In this document: positions 25,284 through 33,955 of the stretch, piece by piece
How the letters are laid out: each line of letters starts with the position of its first letter
Position numbering within the stretch: the stretch's first letter is position 1
Translations under genes and position numbers: made by a program
The notes under the pieces: model-generated
The model's database searches: none
The model's input: the letters and a program-made list of their open reading frames with translations, nothing else
What the model was told of the DNA's origin: nothing
From: Acidovorax sp.
GTDB taxonomy: Bacteria > Pseudomonadota > Gammaproteobacteria > Burkholderiales > Burkholderiaceae_C
DNA: 64,000 nt
Assembly: GCF_021287135.1 (NCBI RefSeq)
Contig: NZ_JAJTBB010000065.1
Coordinates: forward strand, 39,283-103,282
Direction: 5' to 3'

Positions 25284-25345
25284 GTTGCTACAGAAAAAAT
25301 AGCTGTCAGCGCTTACCCCATAAGGGCTAGCAGCCATTTTTTATT
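25284..25345 (+). repeat. Dispersed atagctg palindromic repeat, copy
   Basis: The copy reads ttgctacagaaaaaatagct, then gtcagcgcttaccccataag and ggctagcagccattttttat. Arms agcgctt/aagggct are imperfect here. The T-rich end faces the 3' end of the GGDEF-EAL gene and could help terminate the SoxR-regulated operon. Confidence 0.7.
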
Positions 25346-25375
25346 AATAACCCCCGCTTTGGAGCGTTCACGCCG

Positions 25376-27673
25376 TCACAGCCTTGGGGCAACATCCCCC
25401 CGCTGCGCCGCACGGGCCAGCCAGTCGGCCTGGGGCTCGGGGCGGCTGAACAGGTAGCCCTGGTGCAGGATGCCCGGCGCGCGCTGGCTCAGGAACTGCG
25501 CCTGCTCGGGCGTTTCCACGCCCTCGGCCACCACGCGCAGCCCGAAATGCCGGGCCACCGACAGGATGCCTTCCACCAGCACGCCATCGTCGGCGTCGGT
25601 GGGCGCGTCGCGCACGAACGAGCGGTCGATCTTGATTTCCTGAATGGGCAGGCGCTTGAGGTAGGCCAGCGAGGAGTAGCCCGTGCCGAAGTCGTCCAGC
25701 GAGATGTCCACGCCCAGGGCGGCCAGCTCGCGCATCTTGCCCACGGCATCGTCAAAGTCGTCGATCACCAGGCCCTCGGTCACCTCCAGCGTGAGCAGCC
25801 GGGAGTCCGCGCCCGAGGACAGCAGCAACGCGCGCAGGTGCGGCACAAAGCCGGCCTGCCGGAACTGCCGGGCGCTGAGGTTGACGGACAGGCGCAGCCG
25901 CCGTTCGCGGAACACGGGCTGGGCCAGCAGCGCGCAGGCCTGGGCCAGCACCCAGTTGCCCAGGTGCACGATGAGATCCGACTCCTCGGCCACGTGAATG
26001 AACACGCCGGGCGCCACCAGGCCGTCGCGCGGGTGCTGCCAGCGCACCAGGGCCTCGGCACCGGTCACCCGCCCCTGCACGTCCACCTGCGATTGCAGGT
26101 ACAGGCGCAATTCGCCGGCGCTGATGGCCTGGCGCAGCTCGCGCTCCACCCGAAAGCGCTGCTCGGCGGCCTCGCCCATGCCCTGCTCGAAAAACGCGGC
26201 CCGCCCGCCACCGGCCTGCTTGGCCCGGTGCAGCGCGGTGCCGGCGCGGCGCAGCGCGTCGTGCGCGCCGTCGTCGGCACTTTGCGGGTACAGCGTGATG
26301 CCCACGCTGGCGCCCAGCTGGGCCTCTTCCGCGTCGTTGTCCTGCAGGTGCAGGGGGCGCAGCAGCACCGCTTGCAGCCGGTCGGCAAAGGCCAGCGCCC
26401 GGCGGCCCGCCCGCACCGCGTCGGCGCCCAGGCCGTGCAGCACCACCGCGAACTCATCGCCCGCCACACGCACCAGCAGGCCCTGGGGCGGGAGGATCTC
26501 CGACAGGCGCAGGGCCACTGCGCACAGCAGCCGGTCGCCCATCTCGCTGCCGCGCGCGTCGTTGAAGGTGGTGAAACGGTCCAGGTCCAGCAGCAGCAGC
26601 GCGTGCTGGGTGGTGGGCGTGCGGCCCGGCCGGCACTGCAGCGCGGACAGCCGCTCCATCAGAGCGAAGCGGTTGGGCAGGCTGGTGAGGCTGTCGAAAT
26701 GCGCCAGGCGGTGGATCTCCTGCGCGGCGCGCTTGCGCTCGGTGATGTCCTGCTTGAGCTCCACGTGGTGGCTGATGTGCCCGTCGGGCTGCCGGATGGG
26801 GGCCACCACCACGGCCTCGACGATCTCGCTGCCGTCCTTGCGACGGTTGACCTGCTCACCCGCCCAGTTCTCGCCGCGCGCCAGCGTGTCGCGCAGGCCC
26901 TGCTGCTGGGCCACGGTGAGCCCGTTGCCGGAAAAACGCTCCGTGGGCTGGCCCAGCACCTCCTCGCGCGCGAAGCCCGTGCGCGCGACAAAGGCGGCGT
27001 TGACGTATTCGATGCGGCCCTGCAGGTCGGTGACGACAATGCTCTCGGGGCTTTGCTCCACCGCGCGCTGCAGCTTGCGCAGCTCGGCGTCGGTGGCCAC
27101 CAGGCTGCTGGCGGTGCGCTGGGCCTCGCGCACCCGGCCCACGTAGCTGCGCCGCGACAGCAGCGTGGCCGCCGCCGTCACGGCCAGGATGCCGCTCAGG
27201 TACACCAGGTAGGCGGCGCGGTTGCCGTACCGGGCGGGCGGCAGCCAGCCCTGCACGTCGGCCCAGACGAAAAAAACGAACAGCACGCCCGTGACGCCGG
27301 TGAGCACCAGGGTGTGCCGCGCACCCAGCACCCATCCGGCAAAGACGATGAGCACGGGGAAATTCAGCAGGTTCGGCCCGCGCAGCCCGCCGTTGTTGGC
27401 AGCCACCAGCGCGGCCACGCACCACACGCCCCAGATCAGCACCAGCGCCGCCATGTCCCAGCGCTGGCGCCGGCCCAGCAGCACGCCGGCGCCGCCCAGC
27501 GCGGCAGCGGCCAGGTTGAGCAGCACGGGAACCCACGCCAGCGTCTGGTCCAGCAGCACCAGCAGGGCGGCAATCACGCTGCCCATGCCCAGCACCGCCC
27601 ACGAACCCGCCAGCACCAGCTGCGCAGTGGTGGCATCGACTCGCTCAAAAGACCGGGGGGCGGCGGCGGGCAT
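25376..27673 (-). CDS. Membrane PAS-GGDEF-EAL cyclic-di-GMP protein
   Basis: A 765-residue protein. Residues about 15-180 have five or six membrane helices. A PAS domain follows (about 200-315; AVEQSPESIVVTDLQGRIEY). The GGDEF domain (about 325-490) has AGDEFAVVL in place of GGDEF, and LDLDRFTTFNDARGSEMGD. The EAL domain (about 500-755) keeps EALVRWQHP, NLSARQF, ITLEVTE-like LLTLEVTEG, DDFGTGYSSLAYL, KIDRSFV, EGVET and QGYLFSRP, so phosphodiesterase activity is likely; cyclase activity is uncertain. A perfect FNR/ANR box overlaps the start codon, suggesting oxygen control. It lies about 100 bases downstream of ylqF in the same direction. Confidence 0.88.
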   Translation of the reverse strand: MPAAAPRSFERVDATTAQLVLAGSWAVLGMGSVIAALLVLLDQTLAWVPVLLNLAAAALGGAGVLLGRRQRWDMAALVLIWGVWCVAALVAANNGGLRGPNLLNFPVLIVFAGWVLGARHTLVLTGVTGVLFVFFVWADVQGWLPPARYGNRAAYLVYLSGILAVTAAATLLSRRSYVGRVREAQRTASSLVATDAELRKLQRAVEQSPESIVVTDLQGRIEYVNAAFVARTGFAREEVLGQPTERFSGNGLTVAQQQGLRDTLARGENWAGEQVNRRKDGSEIVEAVVVAPIRQPDGHISHHVELKQDITERKRAAQEIHRLAHFDSLTSLPNRFALMERLSALQCRPGRTPTTQHALLLLDLDRFTTFNDARGSEMGDRLLCAVALRLSEILPPQGLLVRVAGDEFAVVLHGLGADAVRAGRRALAFADRLQAVLLRPLHLQDNDAEEAQLGASVGITLYPQSADDGAHDALRRAGTALHRAKQAGGGRAAFFEQGMGEAAEQRFRVERELRQAISAGELRLYLQSQVDVQGRVTGAEALVRWQHPRDGLVAPGVFIHVAEESDLIVHLGNWVLAQACALLAQPVFRERRLRLSVNLSARQFRQAGFVPHLRALLLSSGADSRLLTLEVTEGLVIDDFDDAVGKMRELAALGVDISLDDFGTGYSSLAYLKRLPIQEIKIDRSFVRDAPTDADDGVLVEGILSVARHFGLRVVAEGVETPEQAQFLSQRAPGILHQGYLFSRPEPQADWLARAAQRGDVAPRL

Positions 27674-27686
27674 TGATGTGCATCAA
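27673..27686. promoter_or_regulatory. Perfect FNR/ANR-type box at the GGDEF-EAL start codon
   Basis: TTGATGTGCATCAA matches the FNR/ANR consensus TTGAT-N4-ATCAA exactly. It touches the ATG (27671-27673, minus strand). At that place it would either repress by blocking initiation, or activate a promoter further down if translation really begins inside the annotated frame. Confidence 0.6.
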
Positions 27687-27775
27687 GGGAAAACAGCCAG
27701 TCGGGCATGGTAACCCGAACCCTCCGGGCGGCGCCACACTGCGGCAGCGGCAATCGGCGGTGGCTGCGCCGGTGC

Positions 27776-28741
27776 CTATTCGCCGGGCTCGGGCGCTTCG
27801 CGCCGGCCCGATCCTTTGCCCTTGGCCTTGGCGCGTGCGTCCTTCTTGGCCTGGCGCTGGGCGTCCTGGGCCAGCCCGGCCGCGCGCCAGGCTTCGAACT
27901 CCTGCGGCGTTTCCAGCGTGACGCGGCCCAGGATGGCGGTGCGGAAGTCGGTGAGCACGATCTCGGCCGCCTTCTGCAGGTTCACCCGCCCGCCGCCCAT
28001 CATGGCGCCGCGCTTGCGGCCGATGGCTTCGAGCAGTTCGTCGTCCTGCAGCGCAGCGATGGCGTCCGCCGACAGGCCCAGCTTGTAGCGCGCCTCCAGC
28101 AGCGGCGCGTAGTGCGTCTGCAGGCGGCGCAGCAGTTCCAGCGCCACCAGCTCTTCGTCGTAGGCATTGCGGCCCACGGCACCGCTGGCGGCCAGGTTGT
28201 AGCCGCTCTCGGGCACGATGATGCGCGGCCACAGCATGCCCGGGGTGTCCCACAGGTAGAAGTCGTCGGCCAGGGTGATGCGCTGCTCGATCTTGGTGAT
28301 GCCGGCCTCGTCGCCGGTCTTGGCCTGGCGCTTGTTGGACAGCGTGTTGATGAGCGTGGACTTGCCCACGTTGGGCACGCCGCAGATCAGCACCCGCATG
28401 GGCTTGGCCATGCCGCCGCGGCCGGGCGCCAGCAGGTGGCAGGCGTCGATGAGCTTGCGCGCAGGCGCCGGGTCGGACGCATCCAGCGGCACGGCGCGGG
28501 TTTCGCTCTGGGCGTTGTACCAGTCCACCCACAGCGGGGTGCGCGCGGGGTCGGCCACGTCCTGCTTGTTGAGCACCTTGAGCGTGGGCTTGTGGCCCGT
28601 GAGCTCGGCCAGCAGCGGGTTGCTGGTGGAGCCGGGCAGGCGCGCGTCCAGCACCTCGATCACCACGTCGATGTCCTTGATGCGCTCGGCAATCGCCTTC
28701 TTGGTCAGGTGCATGTGACCGGGGAACCACTGGATGGCCAT
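27776..28741 (-). CDS. ylqF: Ribosome biogenesis GTPase YlqF/RbgA
   Basis: A 321-residue circularly permuted GTPase. The order of motifs is G4 LNKQD (about residue 58), then G1 CGVPNVGKST (about 120-130), a G2 Thr, and G3 DTPGML, as expected for the YlqF/YawG family. The N-terminus MAIQWFPGHMHLTKKAI is the family signature. The C-terminal domain is helical, with a Lys/Arg-rich tail (AKKDARAKAKGKGSGRRE) that likely contacts rRNA. It acts late in 50S subunit assembly. It is divergent from a small membrane-protein gene 71 bases away. Confidence 0.92.
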   Translation of the reverse strand: MAIQWFPGHMHLTKKAIAERIKDIDVVIEVLDARLPGSTSNPLLAELTGHKPTLKVLNKQDVADPARTPLWVDWYNAQSETRAVPLDASDPAPARKLIDACHLLAPGRGGMAKPMRVLICGVPNVGKSTLINTLSNKRQAKTGDEAGITKIEQRITLADDFYLWDTPGMLWPRIIVPESGYNLAASGAVGRNAYDEELVALELLRRLQTHYAPLLEARYKLGLSADAIAALQDDELLEAIGRKRGAMMGGGRVNLQKAAEIVLTDFRTAILGRVTLETPQEFEAWRAAGLAQDAQRQAKKDARAKAKGKGSGRREAPEPGE

Positions 28742-28812
28742 GCGGGGGCTTTCGTTCTGTCGCTGAAAAGGGGCAAGGATAATCGCGGTCCCTGTTGCCC
28801 ACGCCCGCTGCC

Positions 28813-29067
28813 ATGCCCCTGCCTCCGCCAACCCGCCGCAAAGCCGATCAGGAAATGCTGTTCAAAGGCGTGACCGTCGCCCTGATCGGGCTGGTGATCC
28901 TGCTCGCGCCCTACATCGCGCGGTCGGACAGCGTGCGCGAGATGATGGGCCAGGCCGCCGTGGTGGGCTGGTTTGCGCTGGTGCTGGGGATTGCTTTTGT
29001 CGTGCAATGGGCCGTGCGGCGGGCGCGGGCGGGCCGCAATCCCGGCAGCGGCAACCGCAAGCCATGA
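28813..29067 (+). CDS. Small two-helix membrane protein, hypothetical
   Basis: An 84-residue protein. Residues about 19-37 (VTVALIGLVILLAPYIA) and 51-70 (AAVVGWFALVLGIAFVVQWAV) are hydrophobic helices, and the termini are basic, so it is probably an inner-membrane hairpin with both ends inside. An upstream TTG at 28795 is an alternative start. I know no function. The stop overlaps the ATG of the next gene by four bases (ATGA), so the two are co-translated. Confidence 0.6.
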   Translation: MPLPPPTRRKADQEMLFKGVTVALIGLVILLAPYIARSDSVREMMGQAAVVGWFALVLGIAFVVQWAVRRARAGRNPGSGNRKP

Positions 29068-29309
29068 GCGCAGCGGTCACCCTGCCCCACGCCTTTGCGC
29101 CCCCGCCGCGCGCCGTGGACGGCGCCTCGGCCCAAGCCATGTTCCGCGTGCTGCAGGAGCAGGCCTGGCTGGCGGGCATCGCCCTGCGCAACCCGCCGCC
29201 CGAGCCCACCACCTGCTGCGGCCGGGGCTGCAATGGCTGCGTGTGGGAGGGTTTTCTGGAAGCGGCCGAATACTGGCGGCAAGAGGCGCTGCTGCAGCTG
29301 CAGGACTGA
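29064..29309 (+). CDS. Oxidoreductase-like domain protein (PF09791-like), 81 aa
   Basis: A short cytoplasmic protein whose second half carries NPPPEPTTCCGRGCNGCVWEGF, the C-C-G-x-G-C-x-x-C-V-W pattern of the oxidoreductase-like N-terminal domain. Four cysteines in this pattern suggest binding of a metal or a thiol/disulfide role; no activity is established for the bacterial stand-alone form. The start overlaps the upstream membrane-protein stop. It precedes a dispersed repeat. Confidence 0.7.
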   Translation: MSAAVTLPHAFAPPPRAVDGASAQAMFRVLQEQAWLAGIALRNPPPEPTTCCGRGCNGCVWEGFLEAAEYWRQEALLQLQD

Positions 29310-29325
29310 GTTGCAAGCCCAATCG

Positions 29326-29370
29326 ACCTCTAGCGCTTGATGGATAAGCGCTGGCAGCTATCAAATTCAG
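29326..29370 (-). repeat. Dispersed atagctg palindromic repeat, inverted copy
   Basis: Read on the minus strand it starts near tgatagctgccagcgcttat and ends aagcgctagaggtcg. The agcgcttat / tcaagcgct arms pair. It lies between the converging oxidoreductase-like and gshA genes. Confidence 0.7.
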
Positions 29371-29470
29371 AGTGCCAAACCACTCTGCCTGGTAGCAGCC
29401 GCGGCCTCCAACTGGTGCGATCCAAGACCCGTGCCACCGTGGAACGGGCTTTGCCAGGCCACCGGTGGCG

Positions 29471-29506
29471 TCCCCCTTGGGGAAAGCGGCGCAGCCGCTC
29501 AGGGGG
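29471..29506 (-). terminator. GC-rich hairpin abutting the gshA stop codon
   Basis: On the minus strand the sequence begins CCCCCTGAGCGGCTGCGCCG and ends CCCCAAGGGGG. CCCCCT/AGGGGG and GCGGC/GCCGC form nested stems. It begins immediately after the gshA TGA. There is no strong T-run, so it is a candidate terminator or stabilising hairpin. Its sequence also resembles the repeat at 8410. Confidence 0.5.
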
Positions 29507-31033
29507 TCATCCCAGTTCCGAGACGGCCATGTACTGCTCGCGCCAGGCCTCGAACGGCAGCGTGTCGGCGGCCTCGATGGCTTTTTGCGCGGTGATGGAC
29601 TCCTCGGCCAGGGCCACAAAGCGGGCCTGCTGCGCAGGCGACCACGGCAAGGCCAGCAACGCGTTTTGGGCCTGCACCGAGCATTCGCGCGCAAAGGCCT
29701 CAAAGCTGTGGCCGTGCTGCTGGGTGATGGACTGCAGCACCCGGGCCGAGGGCGTATCGCCCGGCGCGGCCATCAGCGCCCGCGCTGCACGCAGCGCAGC
29801 GCTGTAGTCGCCGCAGCCATGCTGTGCGTCCAGCGCCTGGGCCAGCGGGGCACATTCATCCAGCACCTGCGTGCCCCAGTCGGCGAGCCGCACGCGCTCC
29901 CCGCCGCGCTGCAGCAGCAGCCCGGGCTCGCGCCCGCGCTCGGCCGTGAGGTGCTGGTTCTGCTTGAGCGCGGCAATCTCGGCCGGTGTGTCGGGCGGGC
30001 TGTCGGACAACAGGCAGTGCAGCAGGAACACGTCCAGCAGCCGCATGGTCTGCGCCGTGATGCCCACGGGCACGAACGGGTCCAGGTCCATCAGGCGCAC
30101 CTCCACGTATTCGACGCCGCGCTCGCGCAGTGCGTGCAAGGGGCGCTCGCCCGTGCGCACGGTGCGCTTAGGGCGGATGGTGCCGTAGAACTCGTTCTCG
30201 ATCTGCAGCAGGCTGGTGCCCAGCTGGTTGTAGTCGCCGCCGGGATTGCGCACGCCCAGCGCCTCATACGCCGGATACGGCTTGGTGAGGGCTTCATGCA
30301 GTGAATTGGCATAGCCCGTGAGGCCGTTGTAGCTCACGGCCAGCGTGGCCTGGGCGTCGCTCTGATAGCCCAAGCGGCCCATGCGCAGCGAGGTGGCGTG
30401 GGGCATGTACAGCGCGCTGCCGCCTTCCATGCGCTGCAGGCCGTGCTCGCGCCCTTCCACAAAGCACGGACACAGCGCAGGCGAGGCACCAAACAGGTAC
30501 AGCAGCACAAACGCATGCCGGCGGAAGTTGCGGATGAGGGCAAAGTACTGCTCGCTCGTCACGCCGGGCAGGGACCAGTTGTAGTGGATGCCCGAGATGG
30601 TCTGCATGCGCCGGCCGTAGCGGTGGCCCAGGCCCATGCGGTACACGCTCTTGGCGCGGCCGATGTTGGAGCCGCCGTAGCGCGCCAGCGGAATGGTTTC
30701 GTCGGTGGGCAGGCCGCAGGGCATGCTGGAGGCCCACAGCAGCTCGCCGCCGCTGTCCTTGAGCACATGGTGCACGAACTGGTGCACTTCGGTCAGCTCA
30801 TCCAGGCAGGCTTGCACGCCCCGGTGCGCGCCCGTGATCAGCTCCAGCTGCGACTCGCTGTAGTCGGTGGTAATCAGCGGGTGCGTGAGGGCCGAGCCCA
30901 GTGCCAGCGGGTGGGGCGTGAGGGCCAGGCCGTCCGTGGGCAGCACGCGCAGCCCTTCTTTCTCGATGCCGCGGCGAATCCCCCCCAGGGCATCCGCCGG
31001 GTAGGCGGCCAGTCTCTCGTGCAGTGTGCTCAT
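29507..31033 (-). CDS. gshA: Glutamate-cysteine ligase GshA
   Basis: A 508-residue cytoplasmic enzyme joining glutamate and cysteine with ATP, the first step of glutathione synthesis. It follows the gamma-proteobacterial GshA pattern: IEKEGLRVLPTDG near the N-terminus, TTDYSESQLELITG, MPCGLPTDETIPLARYGGSN, YGRRMQTISGIHYNWSLP and LGYQSDAQATLAVSYN. VEYVEVRLMDLDPF lies near the ATP/glutamate site. It is a single gene on the minus strand with a hairpin at its 3' end. The glutathione S-transferase genes at the left edge would depend on its product. Confidence 0.93.
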   Translation of the reverse strand: MSTLHERLAAYPADALGGIRRGIEKEGLRVLPTDGLALTPHPLALGSALTHPLITTDYSESQLELITGAHRGVQACLDELTEVHQFVHHVLKDSGGELLWASSMPCGLPTDETIPLARYGGSNIGRAKSVYRMGLGHRYGRRMQTISGIHYNWSLPGVTSEQYFALIRNFRRHAFVLLYLFGASPALCPCFVEGREHGLQRMEGGSALYMPHATSLRMGRLGYQSDAQATLAVSYNGLTGYANSLHEALTKPYPAYEALGVRNPGGDYNQLGTSLLQIENEFYGTIRPKRTVRTGERPLHALRERGVEYVEVRLMDLDPFVPVGITAQTMRLLDVFLLHCLLSDSPPDTPAEIAALKQNQHLTAERGREPGLLLQRGGERVRLADWGTQVLDECAPLAQALDAQHGCGDYSAALRAARALMAAPGDTPSARVLQSITQQHGHSFEAFARECSVQAQNALLALPWSPAQQARFVALAEESITAQKAIEAADTLPFEAWREQYMAVSELG

Positions 31034-31105
31034 ATGGTGATACCGAATCCGTCTTTTGTCGGCCCGGAACTTAGCACGGAGCTGGCCTGCCCGTGTGGAG
31101 CTGGC

Positions 31106-32014
31106 TTAAACCCTGGCCGCCAGGGCCTTTCCGACTTCGTTGGTGCCCTGGGCCGCGCCACTTTGTGGTACTTGCTCGCCCACACGCTCGGTCACCTCGG
31201 CCAGGCGGGCGGCCAGTTGCTCGGGCACGTCGGCGCCGATGCCCAGATGAATGCCCTGCGTCAGCGTGATGTGGGCCGCCTCGAACGTGCCCGCGCCCGC
31301 GCACAGGATGGTGCGCGTGGGCGCGCTTTCGTGCGCCAGCACCAGCATGGCGGGCACCACGGCCTCGGGCTTGAGGGCATCGAGCACCTCCTGCGGCATC
31401 AGGCCTTCGGTCATGCGCGTGGCGGCCGTGGGGGCCAGGGCGTTCACATGGATGTTGTACTTGGCGCCCTCGATCGCCAGGGTCTGCATCAGCCCCACCT
31501 GCGCGAGCTTGGCCGCGCCGTAGTTGGCCTGGCCGAAGTTGCCGTACAGGCCGGTGGACGAGGTGGTCATCACGATGCGGCCGTACTGCTGCGCCACCAT
31601 GTGCGGCCACACGGCCTTGCAGCAGTGGGCGGCGCCCATCAGGTGCACCTGCACGACCAGGTTGAAGTCGGCCATGTCCATCTTGGCGAACGACTTGTCG
31701 CGCAGGATGCCGGCGTTGTTGACCAGGATGTCCACGCGGCCCCAGGCGTCGATGGCCTGCTGCACCATGGCCTCCACGGCCGCGAAGTCGGTGACGGACG
31801 CGCCATTGGCCAGCGCCTCGCCGCCCGCCGCACGGATCTCGTCGACCACCGCCTGCGCGGCCGTCACCGTGCCGCCGCTGCCGTCCACCGCGCCGCCCAG
31901 GTCGTTGACCAGCACCTTGGCGCCGCGCTTGGCCAGCGCCAGCGCATGCTGGCGGCCCAGGCCGCCGCCCGCGCCGGTCACGATGGCCACGCGGCCCTTG
32001 AAATCAATGCTCAT
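31106..32014 (-). CDS. Short-chain dehydrogenase (HSD17B4/FabG-like SDR)
   Basis: A 302-residue SDR. Its Rossmann core has RVAIVTGAGGGLGRQHALAL (TGxxxGxG), VNDLGGA, ILVNNAGILRDKSF (NNAG) and MTTSSTGLYGNFGQANYGAAK with the catalytic Ser, Tyr and Lys. The VNDLGG-with-insert arrangement is typical of the 3-hydroxyacyl-CoA dehydrogenase domain of multifunctional enzyme 2 and its bacterial relatives, so a role in beta-oxidation or steroid/acyl-CoA oxidation is likely. The C-terminal 60 residues extend beyond the basic SDR core. It lies upstream of gshA on the same strand. Confidence 0.85.
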   Translation of the reverse strand: MSIDFKGRVAIVTGAGGGLGRQHALALAKRGAKVLVNDLGGAVDGSGGTVTAAQAVVDEIRAAGGEALANGASVTDFAAVEAMVQQAIDAWGRVDILVNNAGILRDKSFAKMDMADFNLVVQVHLMGAAHCCKAVWPHMVAQQYGRIVMTTSSTGLYGNFGQANYGAAKLAQVGLMQTLAIEGAKYNIHVNALAPTAATRMTEGLMPQEVLDALKPEAVVPAMLVLAHESAPTRTILCAGAGTFEAAHITLTQGIHLGIGADVPEQLAARLAEVTERVGEQVPQSGAAQGTNEVGKALAARV

Positions 32015-32186
32015 GCAGGTTCTCCAGTGTGTTTGCCAAAAAGGATGGGATGGCGCACGCGCGCCGCGCGCCGCGCGGGGCACTGTAAGCCACGAGGCGC
32101 GGGGGCCGGGTTGCGTTGGCGACTCCGAAACGGCAGGGCCCCGAAGTGCGTGGCTCAGCCGTGGCCCGATTGAGAACGGGTGCAGT

Positions 32187-33119
32187 TCAGGCGACGGAGC
32201 CCCCGTCGCTCGTCTCGTAATTCACCGGCCGGCTCAGGCGCGGGTCGCGGTGCCAGTCCCAGTACGTCTGCACCAGCTGGCGCACCACGGGGCCCACGGC
32301 GCCATCGCCCACAGGCTGGCCGTCCACCCGCGTGACGGGCAAGACGCCGCCGCCGGACGTGGAAAGGAACACCTCGCGCGCCGCGCGCAGCTCCGCCGCG
32401 GGCAGGTCCCGCACCTGCAGCGGCAGGCCCAGGGCCTGCGCCATCTCCAGGACCGTGCGGCGCGTGATGCCTTCCAGCACCCCGTGGGCGGGCGTGACGA
32501 CCGTGCCCTGCGCGTTCACGCAAAAGACGTTGAACCCCGGCCCTTCCACCACATGGCCCGCGCCATCGGTCAGCACCACCGTGTCGCCACCGGCGTCCAG
32601 CGCGCCCAGCAGGCCCATGGTCAGGTCGTTCCAGTGGTAGTTCTTGGCGCGCGGGTCCACGCTCTGCGCCGGGATGCGCTGCACGTCGCTCACCACGAGG
32701 TGCAGGCCCTGCGCGCGCTGCGCTTCGTTGGCGATCCACACATACGGCACGGCAAACGCGTAGAACTGGTTCGCCGCCTGGCGCGGGTCGCGCGAGCCCC
32801 ACGGCGGCTGGCCGCGGGTCACGATCATCTCCACGTAGGCATTGCGCAGGCCCGACAAGCGCACGCACTGCTCCAGGATGCCCGCGATCTGCGCCGCGGG
32901 GCGCCCGGCGTCCAGCCGGAAGCGCGCGCAGCTGGCCAGGAATCGCTCCAGGTGCGCATCCAGGCGGAAGAACGCGCCCTCCCACACCGTCACGACGTCA
33001 TAGGTCGCGTCCGACCGCAGGAACCCCCAGTCGGTGAGGGGGATGGCCGCCTCGCCGATGGGGACATACCGGCCGCGCACGTAGGCGGCTCCTTGGGAAT
33101 AATCGGGCTCGGTGCTCAT
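32187..33119 (-). CDS. Class IV aminotransferase (D-amino-acid/branched-chain type)
   Basis: A 310-residue PLP fold type IV enzyme. VRGRYVPIGEAAIPLTDWGFLRSDATYDVV is the usual N-terminal domain. VDPRAKNYHWNDLTMG contains the PLP-binding Lys. GHVVEGPGFNVFCVN has the conserved Glu that contacts the PLP ring, and VLEGITRRTVLEMA the phosphate-binding turn. It transfers amino groups between amino and keto acids; whether it is specific for D- or branched-chain substrates cannot be told. An ATG three codons upstream (33128) is equally plausible. It is divergent from the DUF427 gene. Confidence 0.85.
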   Translation of the reverse strand: MSTEPDYSQGAAYVRGRYVPIGEAAIPLTDWGFLRSDATYDVVTVWEGAFFRLDAHLERFLASCARFRLDAGRPAAQIAGILEQCVRLSGLRNAYVEMIVTRGQPPWGSRDPRQAANQFYAFAVPYVWIANEAQRAQGLHLVVSDVQRIPAQSVDPRAKNYHWNDLTMGLLGALDAGGDTVVLTDGAGHVVEGPGFNVFCVNAQGTVVTPAHGVLEGITRRTVLEMAQALGLPLQVRDLPAAELRAAREVFLSTSGGGVLPVTRVDGQPVGDGAVGPVVRQLVQTYWDWHRDPRLSRPVNYETSDGGSVA

Positions 33120-33281
33120 CCCGCCCATTCTTCGCGGCTGGCGCGCCAAACGCAACCCTGTGCGGCCACCAGTGCGGCCACCGGCGCATCCACCAGTGCG
33201 CCTCCAGTGTGCCTTTGTGGCCCAGGGCACAGCCCGCGCGCACCCCGCAAGGCCTTCACCCCATTTTTTCAAGGAGTCCAC

Positions 33282-33563
33282 ATGAAAGCCACCTGGAACG
33301 GCGTTGTCCTCGCCGAAAGCAACGACACGGTCATGGTCGAGGGCAACCACTATTTCCCCGAAAGCGCCCTGAACCGCGCGTTCTTCACCTTCAGCAACCA
33401 CAAGAGTACGTGCCCATGGAAAGGCCAGGCCAGCTACCTCTCGCTGCTGGTCAACGGCGAGATGAACGCCGACGCCGCCTGGTTCTACGCCGATCCCAAG
33501 CCCGAGGCCGAGCAGATTCGCGGCCGTGTGGCGTTCTGGAAAGGCGTGAAGGTGACGGAATGA
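33282..33563 (+). CDS. DUF427 family protein
   Basis: A 93-residue single-domain protein covering the whole DUF427 fold: MKATWNGVVLAESNDTVMVEG, NHYFPESALNRAFF, STCPWKGQASYLSL and AAWFYADPKPEAEQIRGRVAFWKGV. The family folds as a small beta-barrel; its function is unknown. AAGGAG lies eight bases before the ATG. It is a single gene, followed by the 531-bp non-coding stretch with repeated DnaA-box-like sequences. Confidence 0.88.
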   Translation: MKATWNGVVLAESNDTVMVEGNHYFPESALNRAFFTFSNHKSTCPWKGQASYLSLLVNGEMNADAAWFYADPKPEAEQIRGRVAFWKGVKVTE

Positions 33564-33587
33564 ACCCCGGCGGGTGCAGCGCCTGCG

Positions 33588-33955
33588 GGTTATCCCTGCA
33601 GTCGCTGGACAATCGTGTGGATAAGTTTTGACAAGTCCTGTATGGCCGCGCCAAGTCATTGATTTGTAATGCAATCCACCAGATTGCTTCATTTTTAAGC
33701 AGTCGCCCATCGTCCGCCCCCCGGTTATCCCTGCGCGCACTGGACAACGCTGTGGACAACCTTGAACAAGCCTTGGATCACGCATCCAAGTTATTGATTT
33801 TCAAGGACTATCGTTGCATTGCCCAAAAAGGAGGCAACCGACGCATCCCCGGCCGGAACACACTCGCCACCCCAGTTATCCCGCCCCGCGCTGGACAATT
33901 TTGTGGATAACTCTGGACAAGCCCTGTATGGCCGGCGTAAGTGCTTGATTTGCAA
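33588..33955. repeat. Three diverged repeats carrying DnaA-box-like sequences
   Basis: Units start near 33588, 33723 and 33874 (spacing 135 and 151). Each has, in order, gttatccc, a gap, ctggacaa, then tgtggataa or tgtggacaa, an acaag segment, and (in two units) tatggccg followed by ttgattt. TGTGGATAA at 33616-33624 and 33902-33910 is the exact complement of the DnaA box TTATCCACA; the middle unit has TGTGGACAA. No gene is visible across 33564-34094 and no dnaA lies in the window. Confidence 0.7.

Noticed and set aside
32050-32082. Alternating CG tract (possible Z-DNA)
   Set aside because: Short gcgcgccgcgcg runs are expected by chance at this G+C and no feature is attached.
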